Of a stretch of 64,000 nucleotides of DNA, positions 29,010 to 38,870 are shown piece after piece. Source of the stretch: Bradyrhizobiaceae bacterium Ga0074131 (GTDB lineage Bacteria; Pseudomonadota; Alphaproteobacteria; Rhizobiales; Xanthobacteraceae); the NCBI GenBank assembly GCA_001464035.1, contig LNEC01000022.1, positions 302,651 through 366,650 on the forward strand, read 5' to 3'. The first letter of the stretch is position 1, and every line of letters begins with the position of its first letter. The notes below the pieces were generated by a model. That model was not told where the DNA came from. It did not search any database and saw only the letters and a program-made list of their open reading frames with translations. The position numbers and the translations under genes were made by a program.

Positions 29010-30029
29010 ATGATTCCTCTCTCCCTCCTCGACCTCTCGGTCGTCACCACCGGCACCAAGCCCGCCGCGGCGCTGCGCAACAGCATCGATCTGGCGCGCC
29101 ATGCCGACCGCCTCGGCTATGTCCGCTACTGGCTGGCCGAACATCACAACCTCGCCTCGGTGGCGAGCCCCGCGCCCGACCTGATGATCGGGCAGATCGC
29201 GGCGGTGACGAGGCACATCCGGGTCGGCTCCGGCGGGGTGATGCTGCCCAACCACGCGCCGCTGGTGGTGGCCGAACGCTTCAAGATGCTGGAGGCTTTG
29301 TTTCCGGGCCGAATCGATCTCGGCCTCGGCCGCGCGCCCGGCACCGACGGCGCCACCGCGCATGCGCTGCGCAGCCGGCTCGACCGCCGCGAGGGCGACG
29401 ATTTTCTGGAGCGGCTGCAGGAATTGATCCTGTGGGAGACCCGCGGGTTTCCGCCCGGCCATCCCTACAACAATGTGGTGGCGATGCCGGACGACAGCCC
29501 GCTGCCGCCGATCTGGCTGCTTGGCTCCAGCGACTACTCATCGGAACTGGCGGCGCAAATCGGGATGGGTTTCGCCTTTGCGCATCATTTCGCGTCGCAT
29601 GATGCGGTCGATGCCATGACCAACTACCATAACCGCTTTACGCCATCCGGCTGGCGCGCAACGCCGCACGGCATTCTGGCGGTGGCAGTCGTGTCAGCCG
29701 AAACCGATGCGGAAGCCGACAGGCTCGCGACATCGATGGACCTCAACCGGCTGCGCCGCGACCGCGGCCAGTATTTGCCGCTGCCGAGCGTCGAGGAAGC
29801 CCTGGCCTATCCCTACACCGACAGCGAACGCGCCTCGATCGCCCGCAACCGCTCGCGGCTGTTCGTCGGCAGTCCGGCGACGGTGATGCAGAAACTGCAG
29901 CCGATGATCGCGGCCAGCAAGGCCGACGAACTGATGATCATCACCGCGGTGTACGATCACGACGCGCGGAAGAAGTCGTATTCGCTGCTGGCGGATGCGT
30001 TTGGATTGGGGAAGCGGGCAGCGGCGTAA
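29010..30029 (+). CDS. Luciferase-like flavin-dependent monooxygenase (LLM class)
   Basis: 339 residues from the ATG at 29010; an in-frame extension upstream reads through repeat DNA and is rejected. Family landmarks: IPLSLLDLS at the N-terminus, RYWLAEHHN near residue 36, VMLPNHAPLVVAERFKMLEALFPGRIDLGLGRAPGTD near 75-110, and PPIWLLGSSDYSSELAA. It belongs to the F420/FMN-linked bacterial luciferase fold, in the group often labelled MsnO8. The reduced flavin and organic substrate are not identifiable. Confidence 0.88.
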   Translation: MIPLSLLDLSVVTTGTKPAAALRNSIDLARHADRLGYVRYWLAEHHNLASVASPAPDLMIGQIAAVTRHIRVGSGGVMLPNHAPLVVAERFKMLEALFPGRIDLGLGRAPGTDGATAHALRSRLDRREGDDFLERLQELILWETRGFPPGHPYNNVVAMPDDSPLPPIWLLGSSDYSSELAAQIGMGFAFAHHFASHDAVDAMTNYHNRFTPSGWRATPHGILAVAVVSAETDAEADRLATSMDLNRLRRDRGQYLPLPSVEEALAYPYTDSERASIARNRSRLFVGSPATVMQKLQPMIAASKADELMIITAVYDHDARKKSYSLLADAFGLGKRAAA

Positions 30030-30037
30030 CGACCTGC

Positions 30038-30173
30038 GTTCCCCGGATGCTGCGCAGCGCGCCGCGCTTGCCGGCGTGGTGCGCTGTTGATCCGGGGTCC
30101 ATCGTCTGCGAGTCGCTGCATGTGTCCCGGCTCTGCGGGGCAGCGCCAGAGCGCTGCACCGCGTCCGGGACCC
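30038..30173. repeat. Dispersed intergenic repeat between convergent genes
   Basis: Contains cgttccccggatgctgcgcagcgc with the inverse-related gtgcgctgttgatccgggg, then tgtcccggctctgc and a terminal cgtccgggac. This pattern of short CG-rich inverted blocks resembles other intergenic repeats in the window. It fills the space between the monooxygenase and pheA stops. Confidence 0.55.
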
Positions 30174-30178
30174 AAACG

Positions 30179-31039
30179 TCACTCAGCCTTCTCGCTGAAC
30201 GTCGCCCGAAAGGGATGGCCCGGATACACGCCAACGATGCGAAACTCGCGCGAGAAGAATTTCAGTTCCTCCAGCGCGAACGCCAGCGGCTTGTCCTCTG
30301 GATGGCCGTCGACGTCGGCATAGAATTGCGTGGCGAAAAAATTGCCGTCGACCATGTAGCTTTCCAGCTTGGTCATGTTGACGCCGTTGGTGGCGAAGCC
30401 GCCCATCGCCTTGTAAAGCGCGGCCGGCAGGTTGCGCACCCGGAACACAAATGTGGTGACCAGCGGCCCCGAACCCTGGCTGGCCCAGGTCGCTTCGCGG
30501 GCCAGCACCACGAAGCGCGTGGTGTTGTGGGTCTCGTCCTCGACGTCCTCGGCGAGGATATCGAGGCCATAGATGTCGGCCGCAAGCTTTGACGCAATGG
30601 CCGCGCAGGACTTGTCGCCGCGCTCGGCGACGATGCGGGCGGAGCCTGCGGTATCCCCCGAGACGATCGGCTTGATCTTGAGCCTGCGGATGATGTTGCG
30701 GCATTGCCCGAGCGCATGGACATGGCTCTCCACCGTCCTGATGTCGCCGAGCCTGGCGCCGCGCGGCGCCATCAACTGGTGATGGATCGGCAGGAAATGT
30801 TCGCCGACGATGAACAGGCCGGATTGCGGCAGCAGATGATGGATGTCGGCGACGCGGCCAGCCACCGAGTTCTCGATCGGAATCATGCCGAGGTCGGCTT
30901 CGCCCGAGGTGATCGCGGCCAGCGCGTCCTCGAAGGTCGGGCAGGGCACCGGCTCGGCGTCCGGATAGGCCTCGGCGATGGCGATGTGGGAATTGGCTCC
31001 CGGCTCGCCCTGGAATGCGATTTTCACGGTTTTTCTCAT
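30179..31039 (-). CDS. pheA: Prephenate dehydratase
   Basis: 286 residues, a stand-alone dehydratase without chorismate mutase. The catalytic domain has IAFQGEPGANSHIA, MIPIENSVAGRVADIHHLL and the TRF motif (NTTRFVVLAR) near residue 178. The C-terminal ACT domain (NLPAALYKAMGGFATNGVNMTKLESYM) senses phenylalanine. It converts prephenate to phenylpyruvate. kdsB lies 48 bases upstream on the same strand, an arrangement usual in this bacterial family. Confidence 0.94.
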   Translation of the reverse strand: MRKTVKIAFQGEPGANSHIAIAEAYPDAEPVPCPTFEDALAAITSGEADLGMIPIENSVAGRVADIHHLLPQSGLFIVGEHFLPIHHQLMAPRGARLGDIRTVESHVHALGQCRNIIRRLKIKPIVSGDTAGSARIVAERGDKSCAAIASKLAADIYGLDILAEDVEDETHNTTRFVVLAREATWASQGSGPLVTTFVFRVRNLPAALYKAMGGFATNGVNMTKLESYMVDGNFFATQFYADVDGHPEDKPLAFALEELKFFSREFRIVGVYPGHPFRATFSEKAE

Positions 31040-31087
31040 GCTGTCTTTCTTGGGGCCTTGTATCAGCCGTTCGGGCTTTTGCCAGCG

Positions 31088-31828
31088 TCAGCTTTTGGCC
31101 AGTATCTGCCGGGCGGTTTCCAGATCCGCCGGGGTATCGACGCCGCGCGGCACGGTATCGACGATGCCGATGTCGATCCGCATGCCGGCCTCGAGCGCCC
31201 GCAACTGCTCGAGCTTCTCCTGCTGTTCCAGCGGCGACGGGGGCAGCGACACGAAGCGCGCCAGCGCCGCACGGCGATAGGCATAAAGACCGATATGATG
31301 GTAGCGCGGCCCGTCGCCCCAGGGTGCGGTGGCGCGGGTGAAATAGAGGGCGCGCAGCCGACCCGCGCCAAGGGGTGAACCGATCGCCTTCACCACATTC
31401 GGGTTGGTGGCCTCTTCCTCGCTATGGATCCGGGCGGCCAGCGTCGCGATATCGACCGCGGGGTCGCCAAGCGGCGCCAGCACGCTGCGGATGTTGTCGG
31501 GGTGGATGGTCGGAAAATCGCCCTGCAGATTGACGATGATCTCGGCGTCGCCGGCGGGGTCGAGCTTGCCCAGCGCCTCGAAAATCCGGTCGGATCCGGA
31601 AGGATGATCGGCGCGCGTCATGACCGCTTCGCCGCCATGGGCCATCACCGCGACCGCGATGTCAGGCGTGTCGGTGGCGACCGCCACCCGGCCGATACGG
31701 GCCGCCTCCGCCCGGCGCAGTACGTGGACGATCATCGGCAGGCCGGCGATGTCCAACAACGGTTTGCCGGGGAGCCGCGTGGCGGCCATGCGGGCGGGAA
31801 TCAGCACCAGTGTGCGGGGCACGGTCAC
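31088..31828 (-). CDS. kdsB: 3-deoxy-manno-octulosonate cytidylyltransferase
   Basis: 246 residues. Signature: VLIPARMAATRLPGKPLLDIAGLPMI at the N-terminus, then THPSGSDRI-like ADHPSGSDRIFEA near residue 98 and VNLQGDFPTI near 115. It activates Kdo with CTP for lipopolysaccharide inner-core synthesis. It is transcribed with pheA and diverges from cycM across a ~200-base region. Confidence 0.95.
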   Translation of the reverse strand: MTVPRTLVLIPARMAATRLPGKPLLDIAGLPMIVHVLRRAEAARIGRVAVATDTPDIAVAVMAHGGEAVMTRADHPSGSDRIFEALGKLDPAGDAEIIVNLQGDFPTIHPDNIRSVLAPLGDPAVDIATLAARIHSEEEATNPNVVKAIGSPLGAGRLRALYFTRATAPWGDGPRYHHIGLYAYRRAALARFVSLPPSPLEQQEKLEQLRALEAGMRIDIGIVDTVPRGVDTPADLETARQILAKS

Positions 31829-32027
31829 AGGGTCAGCCCGGCTCCAGATGATCAGGAATTGGCGGGGATTGGCGGAAAGTCGGGGCGTTTATACGGGTTG
31901 CCAGAGCGCGGGCAAACCGATATCTCATCGACGCGCGGGGTGCGGTGCGAAAGCCTGATCCTGATGCTCATCCGGGCCGTCTGTGATGGCCTTACATCGA
32001 CCTTCCGGCCTGGAGCCTGATCAAAAA

Positions 32028-32576
32028 ATGGACTCCTTCGAACTCAATAAAATCATGGGCGCCGTTCTCGCCACCTGTCTGCTTCTGCTGGTGACGAGCT
32101 TTACCGCCGAAGCCATCTTTGCCCCCGTGATGCCGGAAAAGCCGGGTTACGAGATCGCCGTCAAGGAAGCCGCCAGCAGCGGCGCCAAGGAAGCGGCGGC
32201 GGCGCCGTCCGAACCGATCGAGAAGCTGCTGCAGACGGCGTCCGTCGAGAAGGGTGCCGGCGCAGCGAAGAAGTGCGCGGCCTGCCACACCTTCGAAAAG
32301 GGCGGCCCCAACCGCGTCGGCCCCAATCTCTACGGAATTCTCAACGCGCCGAAAGGCGAGGGACGCGGGTTCAATTCCTCGGCCGCCTTGAAGGCCAAGG
32401 GCGGCACCTGGACCTATGACGACCTCAGCAAGTTCATCGCCAATCCCAAGGGATTCATTCCCGGCACCGCGATGAGCTTCGCCGGCATCCAGAAGGACAG
32501 CGAGCGCGCCGACGTTATCGCCTATCTGCGCAGCCTGGCGGACAGTCCGGCTCCGCTGCCGACGGCGTCTAAGTAA
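32028..32576 (+). CDS. cycM: Membrane-anchored cytochrome c (CycM-like)
   Basis: 182 residues from the ATG at 32028. An N-terminal uncleaved anchor (IMGAVLATCLLLLVTSF) leads through an Ala/Glu-rich linker to one cytochrome c domain with the haem site CAACH near residue 83 and the Met ligand in GTAMSFAGI. The closest known protein is CycM of Bradyrhizobium, which carries electrons from the bc1 complex to the aa3-type oxidase. It ends in a strong terminator. Confidence 0.92.
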   Translation: MDSFELNKIMGAVLATCLLLLVTSFTAEAIFAPVMPEKPGYEIAVKEAASSGAKEAAAAPSEPIEKLLQTASVEKGAGAAKKCAACHTFEKGGPNRVGPNLYGILNAPKGEGRGFNSSAALKAKGGTWTYDDLSKFIANPKGFIPGTAMSFAGIQKDSERADVIAYLRSLADSPAPLPTASK

Positions 32577-32611
32577 CATTCCCCCAGTCCCTCATGGTCT
32601 CGCATGTCATC

Positions 32612-32637
32612 ACGGCCAGGCATCGCCTGGCCGTTTT
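32612..32637 (+). terminator. Rho-independent terminator of cycM
   Basis: acggccaggc-atc-gcctggccgt is a perfect 10-bp stem with a 3-base loop followed by a run of T, 35 bases after the cycM stop. Confidence 0.9.
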
Positions 32638-32807
32638 CATGGGGGCCCCTTTGCCTCGCCGTTTCGCCATGGTCGCGGCCTTGTTATCGGGGCGTTTCGC
32701 CGCAGAGCTTCCCCTTCCGGGGTGCTATCATGAGGAAAAAGCAACATAACCCGTCGAAACCTTGCCTTATATTGCGTCCTTAAGGGGTGTTCCTGCTAGC
32801 TCAAGGA

Positions 32808-34709
32808 ATGTTTGATTTGGCGATTACCCGACGACATCTTCTGCAAAGCGCGGCCCTGGCGGCCATCGCACCCTCCCTGGGGACGGCGGCGAGCATCGCG
32901 CCGGCCCAGGCCCAATCGGCGACCGGCGAGCCGGTCTGGCGCCACGCGCTGTCGCTGTTCGGTGACATCAAGTATCCGGCCGATTTCAAGCGCTTCGATT
33001 ACGTCAATCCGGATGCGCCCAAGGGCGGTATCGCCCGCCAGATCCTGATCGGGACATTCGACAATTTCAATCTCGCCGTTGCCGGCGTCAAAGGCTCGAT
33101 CGCGGCAGCCGCACAGCTCGTCTACGAACCGCTGATGACGTCATCGCTCGACGAAGTGTCGACCGAATACGGCGCGCTGGCCGAGGCGGTCAGCCATCCC
33201 GAGGATTTTTCTTCCGTCACCTATCGTCTGCGGGCACAGGCGAAATGGCATGACGGCAAGCCGGTAACGGCGGACGACGTGATTTTCTCGCTCGATTCGT
33301 TCAAGAAACATCACCCGCAATACTCGGCCTATTACCGGCATGTGGTGAAAGCTGAAAAGAACGGCGATCGCGAGATAAAGTTTACCTTCGATGGACCCGG
33401 CAATCGCGAACTTCCGCTGATCGTGGGTCAGCTCACGATCTTGCCGAAGCACTGGTGGGAGGGGACCGACAGCGAGGGCCGCAAGCGCGACATCTCGGCG
33501 ACCACGCTGGAGAAACCGCTGGGTTCCGGTCCCTATCGCATCAGGGAATTCGTCGCCGGGCGGTCGGTCGCGCTGGAGCGCGTGAAGGATTACTGGGGGC
33601 GCGACCTCAGCGCCAATGTCGGGCGCAACAATTTCGACGAATTGCGTTACGAGTACTTCCGCGACTCGATCGTGGCGCTGGAGGCGTTCAAGGGCGATCA
33701 GGTGGACTGGCGCACCGAAAACAGCGCCAAGAACTGGGCCACGGCCTACGATTTCCCTGCCGTCGCCGACAAGCGGGTGTTGCTGGAGGAGTTTCCGAAC
33801 CGCAGTTCCGGCATCATGCAGGCGTTCGCGGTGAATCTTCGCCGCGAAAAGTTCAGGGATCCGCGGGTGCGCCGCGCGCTGAACCTGGCGTTCGATTTCG
33901 AGGAAATGAACAAGCAGATCTTTTTCGGCCAGTACAAGCGCATCAGCAGCTATTTTGACGGCACGGAGCTGGCATCGAGCGGCCTGCCGCAGGGCAGGGA
34001 ACTGGAAATCCTCGAGACGGTCCGCGCCGAGGTTCCGGCGGAGGTTTTCACGACGGCCTATACCAACCCGACCGGCGGCAGTCCGGAAGCGGTGCGCGGA
34101 AATCTGCGGGAGGCCCTGCGCCTGCTCAAGGAGGCAGGTTACGAGGTGCGCGACCGCAAGCTGACCGACAGCAAGACCGGGGCGCCATTCACGGTCGAAT
34201 TGCTCGGAGCCGATCCCTCATTCGAGCGGGTGATGCTGTTCTTCAAGCCCTCGCTGGAGCGTCTCGGCATCGACGTCAGCGTACGGACCATCGATCCGAC
34301 GCAATACGAGAACCGGCTGCGGACCTGGGATTTCGATATCGTCGTGTCGTCGTGGGGGCAATCGCTGTCGCCGGGTAACGAGCAGCGCGAGTACTGGAGC
34401 ACGCAGGCCGCCGACATGGCCGGATCGCGCAACATCATCGGAATCAAGAATCCCGCGATCGACAAGCTGATCGAACGGCTGATCTTCGCCAAGGACCGCG
34501 ACGACCTGATCGCCGCGACCAAAGCGCTCGATCGCGTGCTGCTGTGGAATCATTACGTCGTGCCGCAGTGGACCTACAACAAGGTGCGCACCGCGCGTTG
34601 GGATCGCTTCGGCCGGCCGGCCGAGCTGCCGAAATACGGCCAGTCGGCATTTCCCGCGATCTGGTGGTACGACGCCGACAAGGCTGCCAGGATCGGCAGA
34701 CGATCTTGA
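32808..34709 (+). CDS. yejA: Yej-type peptide ABC importer, binding protein 1
   Basis: 633 residues from the ATG at 32808; a GTG at 32787 and a TTG at 32817 are also possible, and caagga lies just before 32808. The N-terminus is a twin-arginine signal (TRRHLLQSAALAAIAP). The mature protein is a large family-5 solute-binding protein: HALSLFGDIKYPADFKRFDYVNPDAPKGG, then TYRLRAQAKWHDGKPVTADDVIFS. It should capture oligopeptides in the periplasm for the YejBEF permease encoded downstream. It is first in a five-gene operon and 14 bases before a second binding protein. Confidence 0.93.
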   Translation: MFDLAITRRHLLQSAALAAIAPSLGTAASIAPAQAQSATGEPVWRHALSLFGDIKYPADFKRFDYVNPDAPKGGIARQILIGTFDNFNLAVAGVKGSIAAAAQLVYEPLMTSSLDEVSTEYGALAEAVSHPEDFSSVTYRLRAQAKWHDGKPVTADDVIFSLDSFKKHHPQYSAYYRHVVKAEKNGDREIKFTFDGPGNRELPLIVGQLTILPKHWWEGTDSEGRKRDISATTLEKPLGSGPYRIREFVAGRSVALERVKDYWGRDLSANVGRNNFDELRYEYFRDSIVALEAFKGDQVDWRTENSAKNWATAYDFPAVADKRVLLEEFPNRSSGIMQAFAVNLRREKFRDPRVRRALNLAFDFEEMNKQIFFGQYKRISSYFDGTELASSGLPQGRELEILETVRAEVPAEVFTTAYTNPTGGSPEAVRGNLREALRLLKEAGYEVRDRKLTDSKTGAPFTVELLGADPSFERVMLFFKPSLERLGIDVSVRTIDPTQYENRLRTWDFDIVVSSWGQSLSPGNEQREYWSTQAADMAGSRNIIGIKNPAIDKLIERLIFAKDRDDLIAATKALDRVLLWNHYVVPQWTYNKVRTARWDRFGRPAELPKYGQSAFPAIWWYDADKAARIGRRS

Positions 34710-34723
34710 GGGACATTCCCCGC

Positions 34724-36571
34724 ATGACGCAATTCGACCGCCGGTACGTGTTGCGGCTGGGTGCCGGCGCCGTCGGCGCGGTATGGCTTCGCCCGGCGCT
34801 GGCCAGCGATGCGGGCGCCAGAATCCATGGCCTATCGGCGTTCGGCGACCTGAAATATCCCGCGGACTTTCACCATTTCGACTACGTCAATGTCGATGCG
34901 CCCAAGGGCGGGCTATTTTCGCAGCTCGTCGGCGCGGGCGGATCGACCTTCAATTCGCTCAATGCCTATATCGTCAAGGGCGATGTCGCGAACAATATGG
35001 GCCTTACCTTCGCGTCGCTGATGGCGCGGGCGCTGGATGAGCCGGACGCGGTTTACCCCCTGGCGGCGCAGGAATTGACGGTTTCGTCCGACGGGTTGCG
35101 CTACCGTTTTCGCCTGCGCCCCGGGATCCAGTTTCACGACGGGACCGAGATCACCGCGGCCGACGTCACATTCTCGCTGACCACCCTGAAGACCAAGGGG
35201 CATCCGGCGTATTCCTCGGTGTTGCGCGAACTCGCCGAAGCCGTGGCCGAGGACAGGCAGACGGTGACCTTGCGGTTCTCGGCGGCCCGCGGGCTCGATG
35301 CGCCGGCGCTGGCGGCATCGATGCCGATCTTCTCGGAAAAATACTACGCCACACGACCGTTCGACGAGACCTCGCTGGAAGCGCCGCTCGGCTCCGGTCC
35401 CTACCGCGTGGCGCGCTTCGAGCAGGGACGCTATGTCGAGTTCGAACGGGTCAGGAACTGGTGGGGCGAAAATCTTCCCGTAGCGCGCGGACAGTACAAT
35501 TTCGACCAGCTCCGGGATGAATATTACCGCGACCGCGAGGTCGGCCTGGAAGCCTTCATCGGCCGCAATTATCTGTTCCGCGAGGAGTTCACCTCGCGCG
35601 TCTGGGCGACGCGCTACGACTTTCCGGCGCTTCGCGACGGGCGCGTCAAGCGCGAGGTCATTCCCGACGCGCGCCCCTCGGGCGCGCAGGGCTGGCTGCT
35701 CAACACCAGGCGCGACAAGTTCGCCGACCGTCGCCTCCGCGAGGCGATGGTGATCGCCTTCGACTTCGAATGGACCAACAAGAACCTGATGTATGGCTCC
35801 TACGACCGTACGCATTCGGTGTTCCAGAACTCCGAGATGATGGCGAAGGCAGAGCCGTCGCCGGAGGAGGTCGCGTTGCTCGAGCCATTCCGCGACCGCG
35901 TGTTGCCGGAAGTGTTCGGGCCGGCATGGGTTCCGCCTGTGAGCGACGGGTCGGGGCAGGACCGCAAGCTGCTGCGTGGTGCCGGTGACCTGCTCAATGC
36001 CGCCGGCTGGACCGTCAAGGACGGCAAGCGGGTGAACGCCAAAGGCGAGCAGCTCTCCGTCGAGTTCCTGCTCACCGAGCGTTCGTTCGAGCCGCACCAC
36101 ACCACCTTCATCAAGAACCTTCGCGTGCTGGGCATCGACGCCAATATCCGGCTGGTCGATCCGTCGCAGGCCGAGGCGCGGATCAAGGACTTCGATTTCG
36201 ACGTCGCGATCGCGCGCTTCATCTATCCGCAAATTCCCGGCAGCGCGTTGCGAAACTATTTTTCCAGCGAGTTCGCGAGGACCAAGGGTTCCAACAACCT
36301 CGCCGGGATCGCCGACCCCGTGGTCGACGCGCTGGTCGAAAAGGCGGTTGCGGCGCAAAGCCAGGCGGAGCTCAACACCGCGTGCCGGGCGCTCGATCGC
36401 GTGCTGCGCTCGGGCCGCTACTGGATTCCGCACTGGAACAAGGCATCCCACTGGATCGCTTATTGGGACCAGTTCGGCTATCCCAAGGTAAAGCCGCGCT
36501 ATGCGCGCGGCGCGCCGGAGACCTGGTGGTCCGATGCCAACAAGGCAGCCAAGATCGAACAGGCGAAATAG
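34724..36571 (+). CDS. yejA: Yej-type peptide ABC importer, binding protein 2
   Basis: 615 residues. The ATG at 34724 has gaggga about ten bases upstream. The twin-arginine signal is DRRYVLRLGAGAVGAVWLRPALA. The mature domain parallels binding protein 1 (GLSAFGDLKYPADFHHFDYVNVDAPKGG; FRLRPGIQFHDGTEITAADVTFS), so the two are diverged duplicates. Two binding proteins on one permease suggest a wider peptide range. Three bases separate it from yejB. Confidence 0.93.
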   Translation: MTQFDRRYVLRLGAGAVGAVWLRPALASDAGARIHGLSAFGDLKYPADFHHFDYVNVDAPKGGLFSQLVGAGGSTFNSLNAYIVKGDVANNMGLTFASLMARALDEPDAVYPLAAQELTVSSDGLRYRFRLRPGIQFHDGTEITAADVTFSLTTLKTKGHPAYSSVLRELAEAVAEDRQTVTLRFSAARGLDAPALAASMPIFSEKYYATRPFDETSLEAPLGSGPYRVARFEQGRYVEFERVRNWWGENLPVARGQYNFDQLRDEYYRDREVGLEAFIGRNYLFREEFTSRVWATRYDFPALRDGRVKREVIPDARPSGAQGWLLNTRRDKFADRRLREAMVIAFDFEWTNKNLMYGSYDRTHSVFQNSEMMAKAEPSPEEVALLEPFRDRVLPEVFGPAWVPPVSDGSGQDRKLLRGAGDLLNAAGWTVKDGKRVNAKGEQLSVEFLLTERSFEPHHTTFIKNLRVLGIDANIRLVDPSQAEARIKDFDFDVAIARFIYPQIPGSALRNYFSSEFARTKGSNNLAGIADPVVDALVEKAVAAQSQAELNTACRALDRVLRSGRYWIPHWNKASHWIAYWDQFGYPKVKPRYARGAPETWWSDANKAAKIEQAK

Positions 36572-36574
36572 CCC

Positions 36575-37684
36575 ATGAGCGCATATATCGCCCGCCGCAT
36601 TCTGCTGATGATCCCCACCCTGCTCGGAATCCTGTTCGTCTCGTTCGTGGTGGTGCAGTTTGCGCCGGGCGGGCCGGTCGAGCGGGTGATTGCGCAGCTT
36701 AGCGGCGCCGACACCGGCGCGAGCTCCCGGATCTCGGGCTCTTCCGGCGGCGATTTCGGCGCCCGCACCCAGGTCGGCGCCGCCGCCGACGTCACCAACT
36801 CGAAGTACCGCGGCGCGCAGGGGCTCGATCCGGATTTCATCAAGAGCCTCGAAAAGCAGTTCGGCTTCGACAAGCCGGCGCCGGAGCGCTTTCTGCTGAT
36901 GGTGTGGAATTTCGCGCGGTTCGATTTCGGCAAGAGCTATTTCCGCGACGTCAGCGTGCTGCAGCTGATCAAGGAGAAGCTGCCGGTCTCGATGTCGCTC
37001 GGGATCTGGATGACGCTCCTGACCTATCTGATCTCGATCCCGCTCGGCATCCGCAAGGCGGTGCAGGACGGCTCGAAGTTCGACACCTGGACCTCGGCGG
37101 TGATCATCATCGGTTTCGCGATTCCCGGGTTCCTGTTCGCCATCCTGCTCATCATCCTGTTCGCCGGCGGCTCGTTCTTCAACATCTTCCCGCTGCGCGG
37201 GCTGACCTCGGACGGCTGGGCGCAGTTTCCCTGGTACTGGAAAATACTGGATTACTTCTGGCACCTCGCGCTGCCGCTGTTCTCGATGGCGCTCGGCGCG
37301 TTCGCCACCATGACGCTGCTCACCAAGAACTCGTTTCTCGACGAGATCCGCAAGCAGTATGTCATGACCGCGCGCGCCAAGGGCTGCAGCGAGCGGCAGG
37401 TGCTCTATAATCACATCTTCCGCAACGCCATGCTGATCGTGATCGCCGGTTTCCCCGGCGCGTTCATCCATGCCTTCTTCTCGGGCTCGCTCCTGATCGA
37501 AACCATCTTCTCGCTCGACGGGCTCGGCCTGCTCGGCTTCGAGAGCGTGCTGAACCGCGATTATCCCGTGGTGTTCGGCACGCTGTTCATCTTTTCGCTG
37601 GTCGGCCTCGTCATCAACCTGGTTTCCGACCTCGCCTACATGTGGATCGATCCGAGAATCGATTTCGAGGCCCGGGAAGTCTGA
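36575..37684 (+). CDS. yejB: Peptide ABC importer permease YejB
   Basis: 369 residues. It has an N-terminal helix (RRILLMIPTLLGILFVSFVVVQFAPGGPVE), a periplasmic insertion with a Ser/Gly-rich stretch, and a membrane domain with the EAA-type loop (TARAKGCSERQVLYNHIFRNA). It forms half of the permease with YejE. Its TGA shares its last base with the yejE ATG at 37684. Confidence 0.94.
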   Translation: MSAYIARRILLMIPTLLGILFVSFVVVQFAPGGPVERVIAQLSGADTGASSRISGSSGGDFGARTQVGAAADVTNSKYRGAQGLDPDFIKSLEKQFGFDKPAPERFLLMVWNFARFDFGKSYFRDVSVLQLIKEKLPVSMSLGIWMTLLTYLISIPLGIRKAVQDGSKFDTWTSAVIIIGFAIPGFLFAILLIILFAGGSFFNIFPLRGLTSDGWAQFPWYWKILDYFWHLALPLFSMALGAFATMTLLTKNSFLDEIRKQYVMTARAKGCSERQVLYNHIFRNAMLIVIAGFPGAFIHAFFSGSLLIETIFSLDGLGLLGFESVLNRDYPVVFGTLFIFSLVGLVINLVSDLAYMWIDPRIDFEAREV

Positions 37685-38862
37685 TGACCCTCACCGCGCC
37701 GCAGCCGATCGAAGCCAGTACCCATTCGCCGCTCGGCGAGGCCGTGCCGATCACGCGCCATCGCTTCTCGCCGTCCCCCCTCAACCGCCGCCGCTGGCAG
37801 AATTTCAAGTCCAATCGCCGGGGCTACTGGTCATTCTGGATCTTCCTGATCCTGTTCTTCATCTCGCTGTTCGCGGAACTGATCGCCAACGACCGGCCGT
37901 TCCTGATCAAGTTCGACGGCCGGCTGTATTTCCCGGCGTTCATCAGCTACTCCGAAACCACGTTCGGCGGCGATTTCGAAACCGCCGCCGACTACCGCGA
38001 TCCCTTTCTGCAGAAGCTGATCGCCGACAAGGGCGGCACCGTGGTGTGGCCGCTGATCCGCTATTCCTACGACACCCACAACCTCGACCTGCCGACGCCT
38101 GCGCCCTCCAAGCCGACCTGGATGCTGACGGAAGCGCAGTGCAAGGAGGTGGTGCAGAAGAAGGGCCTGAACAGCTGCCGGGATCTCGAATACAACTGGC
38201 TCGGCACCGACGATCAGGGCCGCGACGTGGTGGCGCGGCTGATCTACGGCTTCCGCATCTCGGTGCTGTTCGGGCTGTCGCTGACCATCATCTCCTCGGT
38301 GATCGGCGTTGCCGCCGGCGGCGTGCAAGGCTATTTCGGGGGCTGGGTGGATCTCGGTTTTCAGCGCTTTATCGAGGTGTGGAGCGCGATCCCGTCGCTG
38401 TACCTGCTCCTGATACTGTCGTCGGTGCTGGTGCCCGGTTTCTTCGTGCTGCTCGGAATCCTGCTGCTGTTTTCCTGGGTGTCGCTGGTCGGCCTGGTGC
38501 GCGCGGAGTTTTTGCGCGGGCGCAATTTCGAATACATCATGGCGGCGCGTGCGCTCGGCGTGTCCAACGCCAAGATCATGTTCCGGCACCTCCTGCCGAA
38601 CGCCATGGTCGCGACCATGACGTTCCTGCCCTTCATCGTGTCGTCGTCGGTGATGACGCTGACCGCGCTCGACTTCCTCGGCTTCGGCCTGCCGCCGGGC
38701 TCGCCGTCGCTCGGCGAATTGCTGTCGCAGGGCAAGGCCAATGTGCAGGCGCCGTGGCTCGGCTTCACCGGATTTTTCGCGGTCGCCATCATGCTGTCGC
38801 TGCTGATCTTCATCGGCGAGGGCGTGCGCGACGCGTTCGATCCGCGCAAGACGTTTCGGTAA
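37684..38862 (+). CDS. yejE: Peptide ABC importer permease YejE
   Basis: 392 residues from the ATG overlapping the yejB stop. One helix (YWSFWIFLILFFISLFAELI) is followed by a periplasmic loop, then EYNWLGTDDQGRDVVARLIYGFR, the start of the OppC-type membrane domain, and an EAA-type loop (AARALGVSNAKIMFRHLLPNA). It is longer than the Escherichia coli protein owing to the N-terminal region. Partner of YejB. Confidence 0.94.
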   Translation: MTLTAPQPIEASTHSPLGEAVPITRHRFSPSPLNRRRWQNFKSNRRGYWSFWIFLILFFISLFAELIANDRPFLIKFDGRLYFPAFISYSETTFGGDFETAADYRDPFLQKLIADKGGTVVWPLIRYSYDTHNLDLPTPAPSKPTWMLTEAQCKEVVQKKGLNSCRDLEYNWLGTDDQGRDVVARLIYGFRISVLFGLSLTIISSVIGVAAGGVQGYFGGWVDLGFQRFIEVWSAIPSLYLLLILSSVLVPGFFVLLGILLLFSWVSLVGLVRAEFLRGRNFEYIMAARALGVSNAKIMFRHLLPNAMVATMTFLPFIVSSSVMTLTALDFLGFGLPPGSPSLGELLSQGKANVQAPWLGFTGFFAVAIMLSLLIFIGEGVRDAFDPRKTFR

Positions 38863-38870
38863 GGCCCCGC

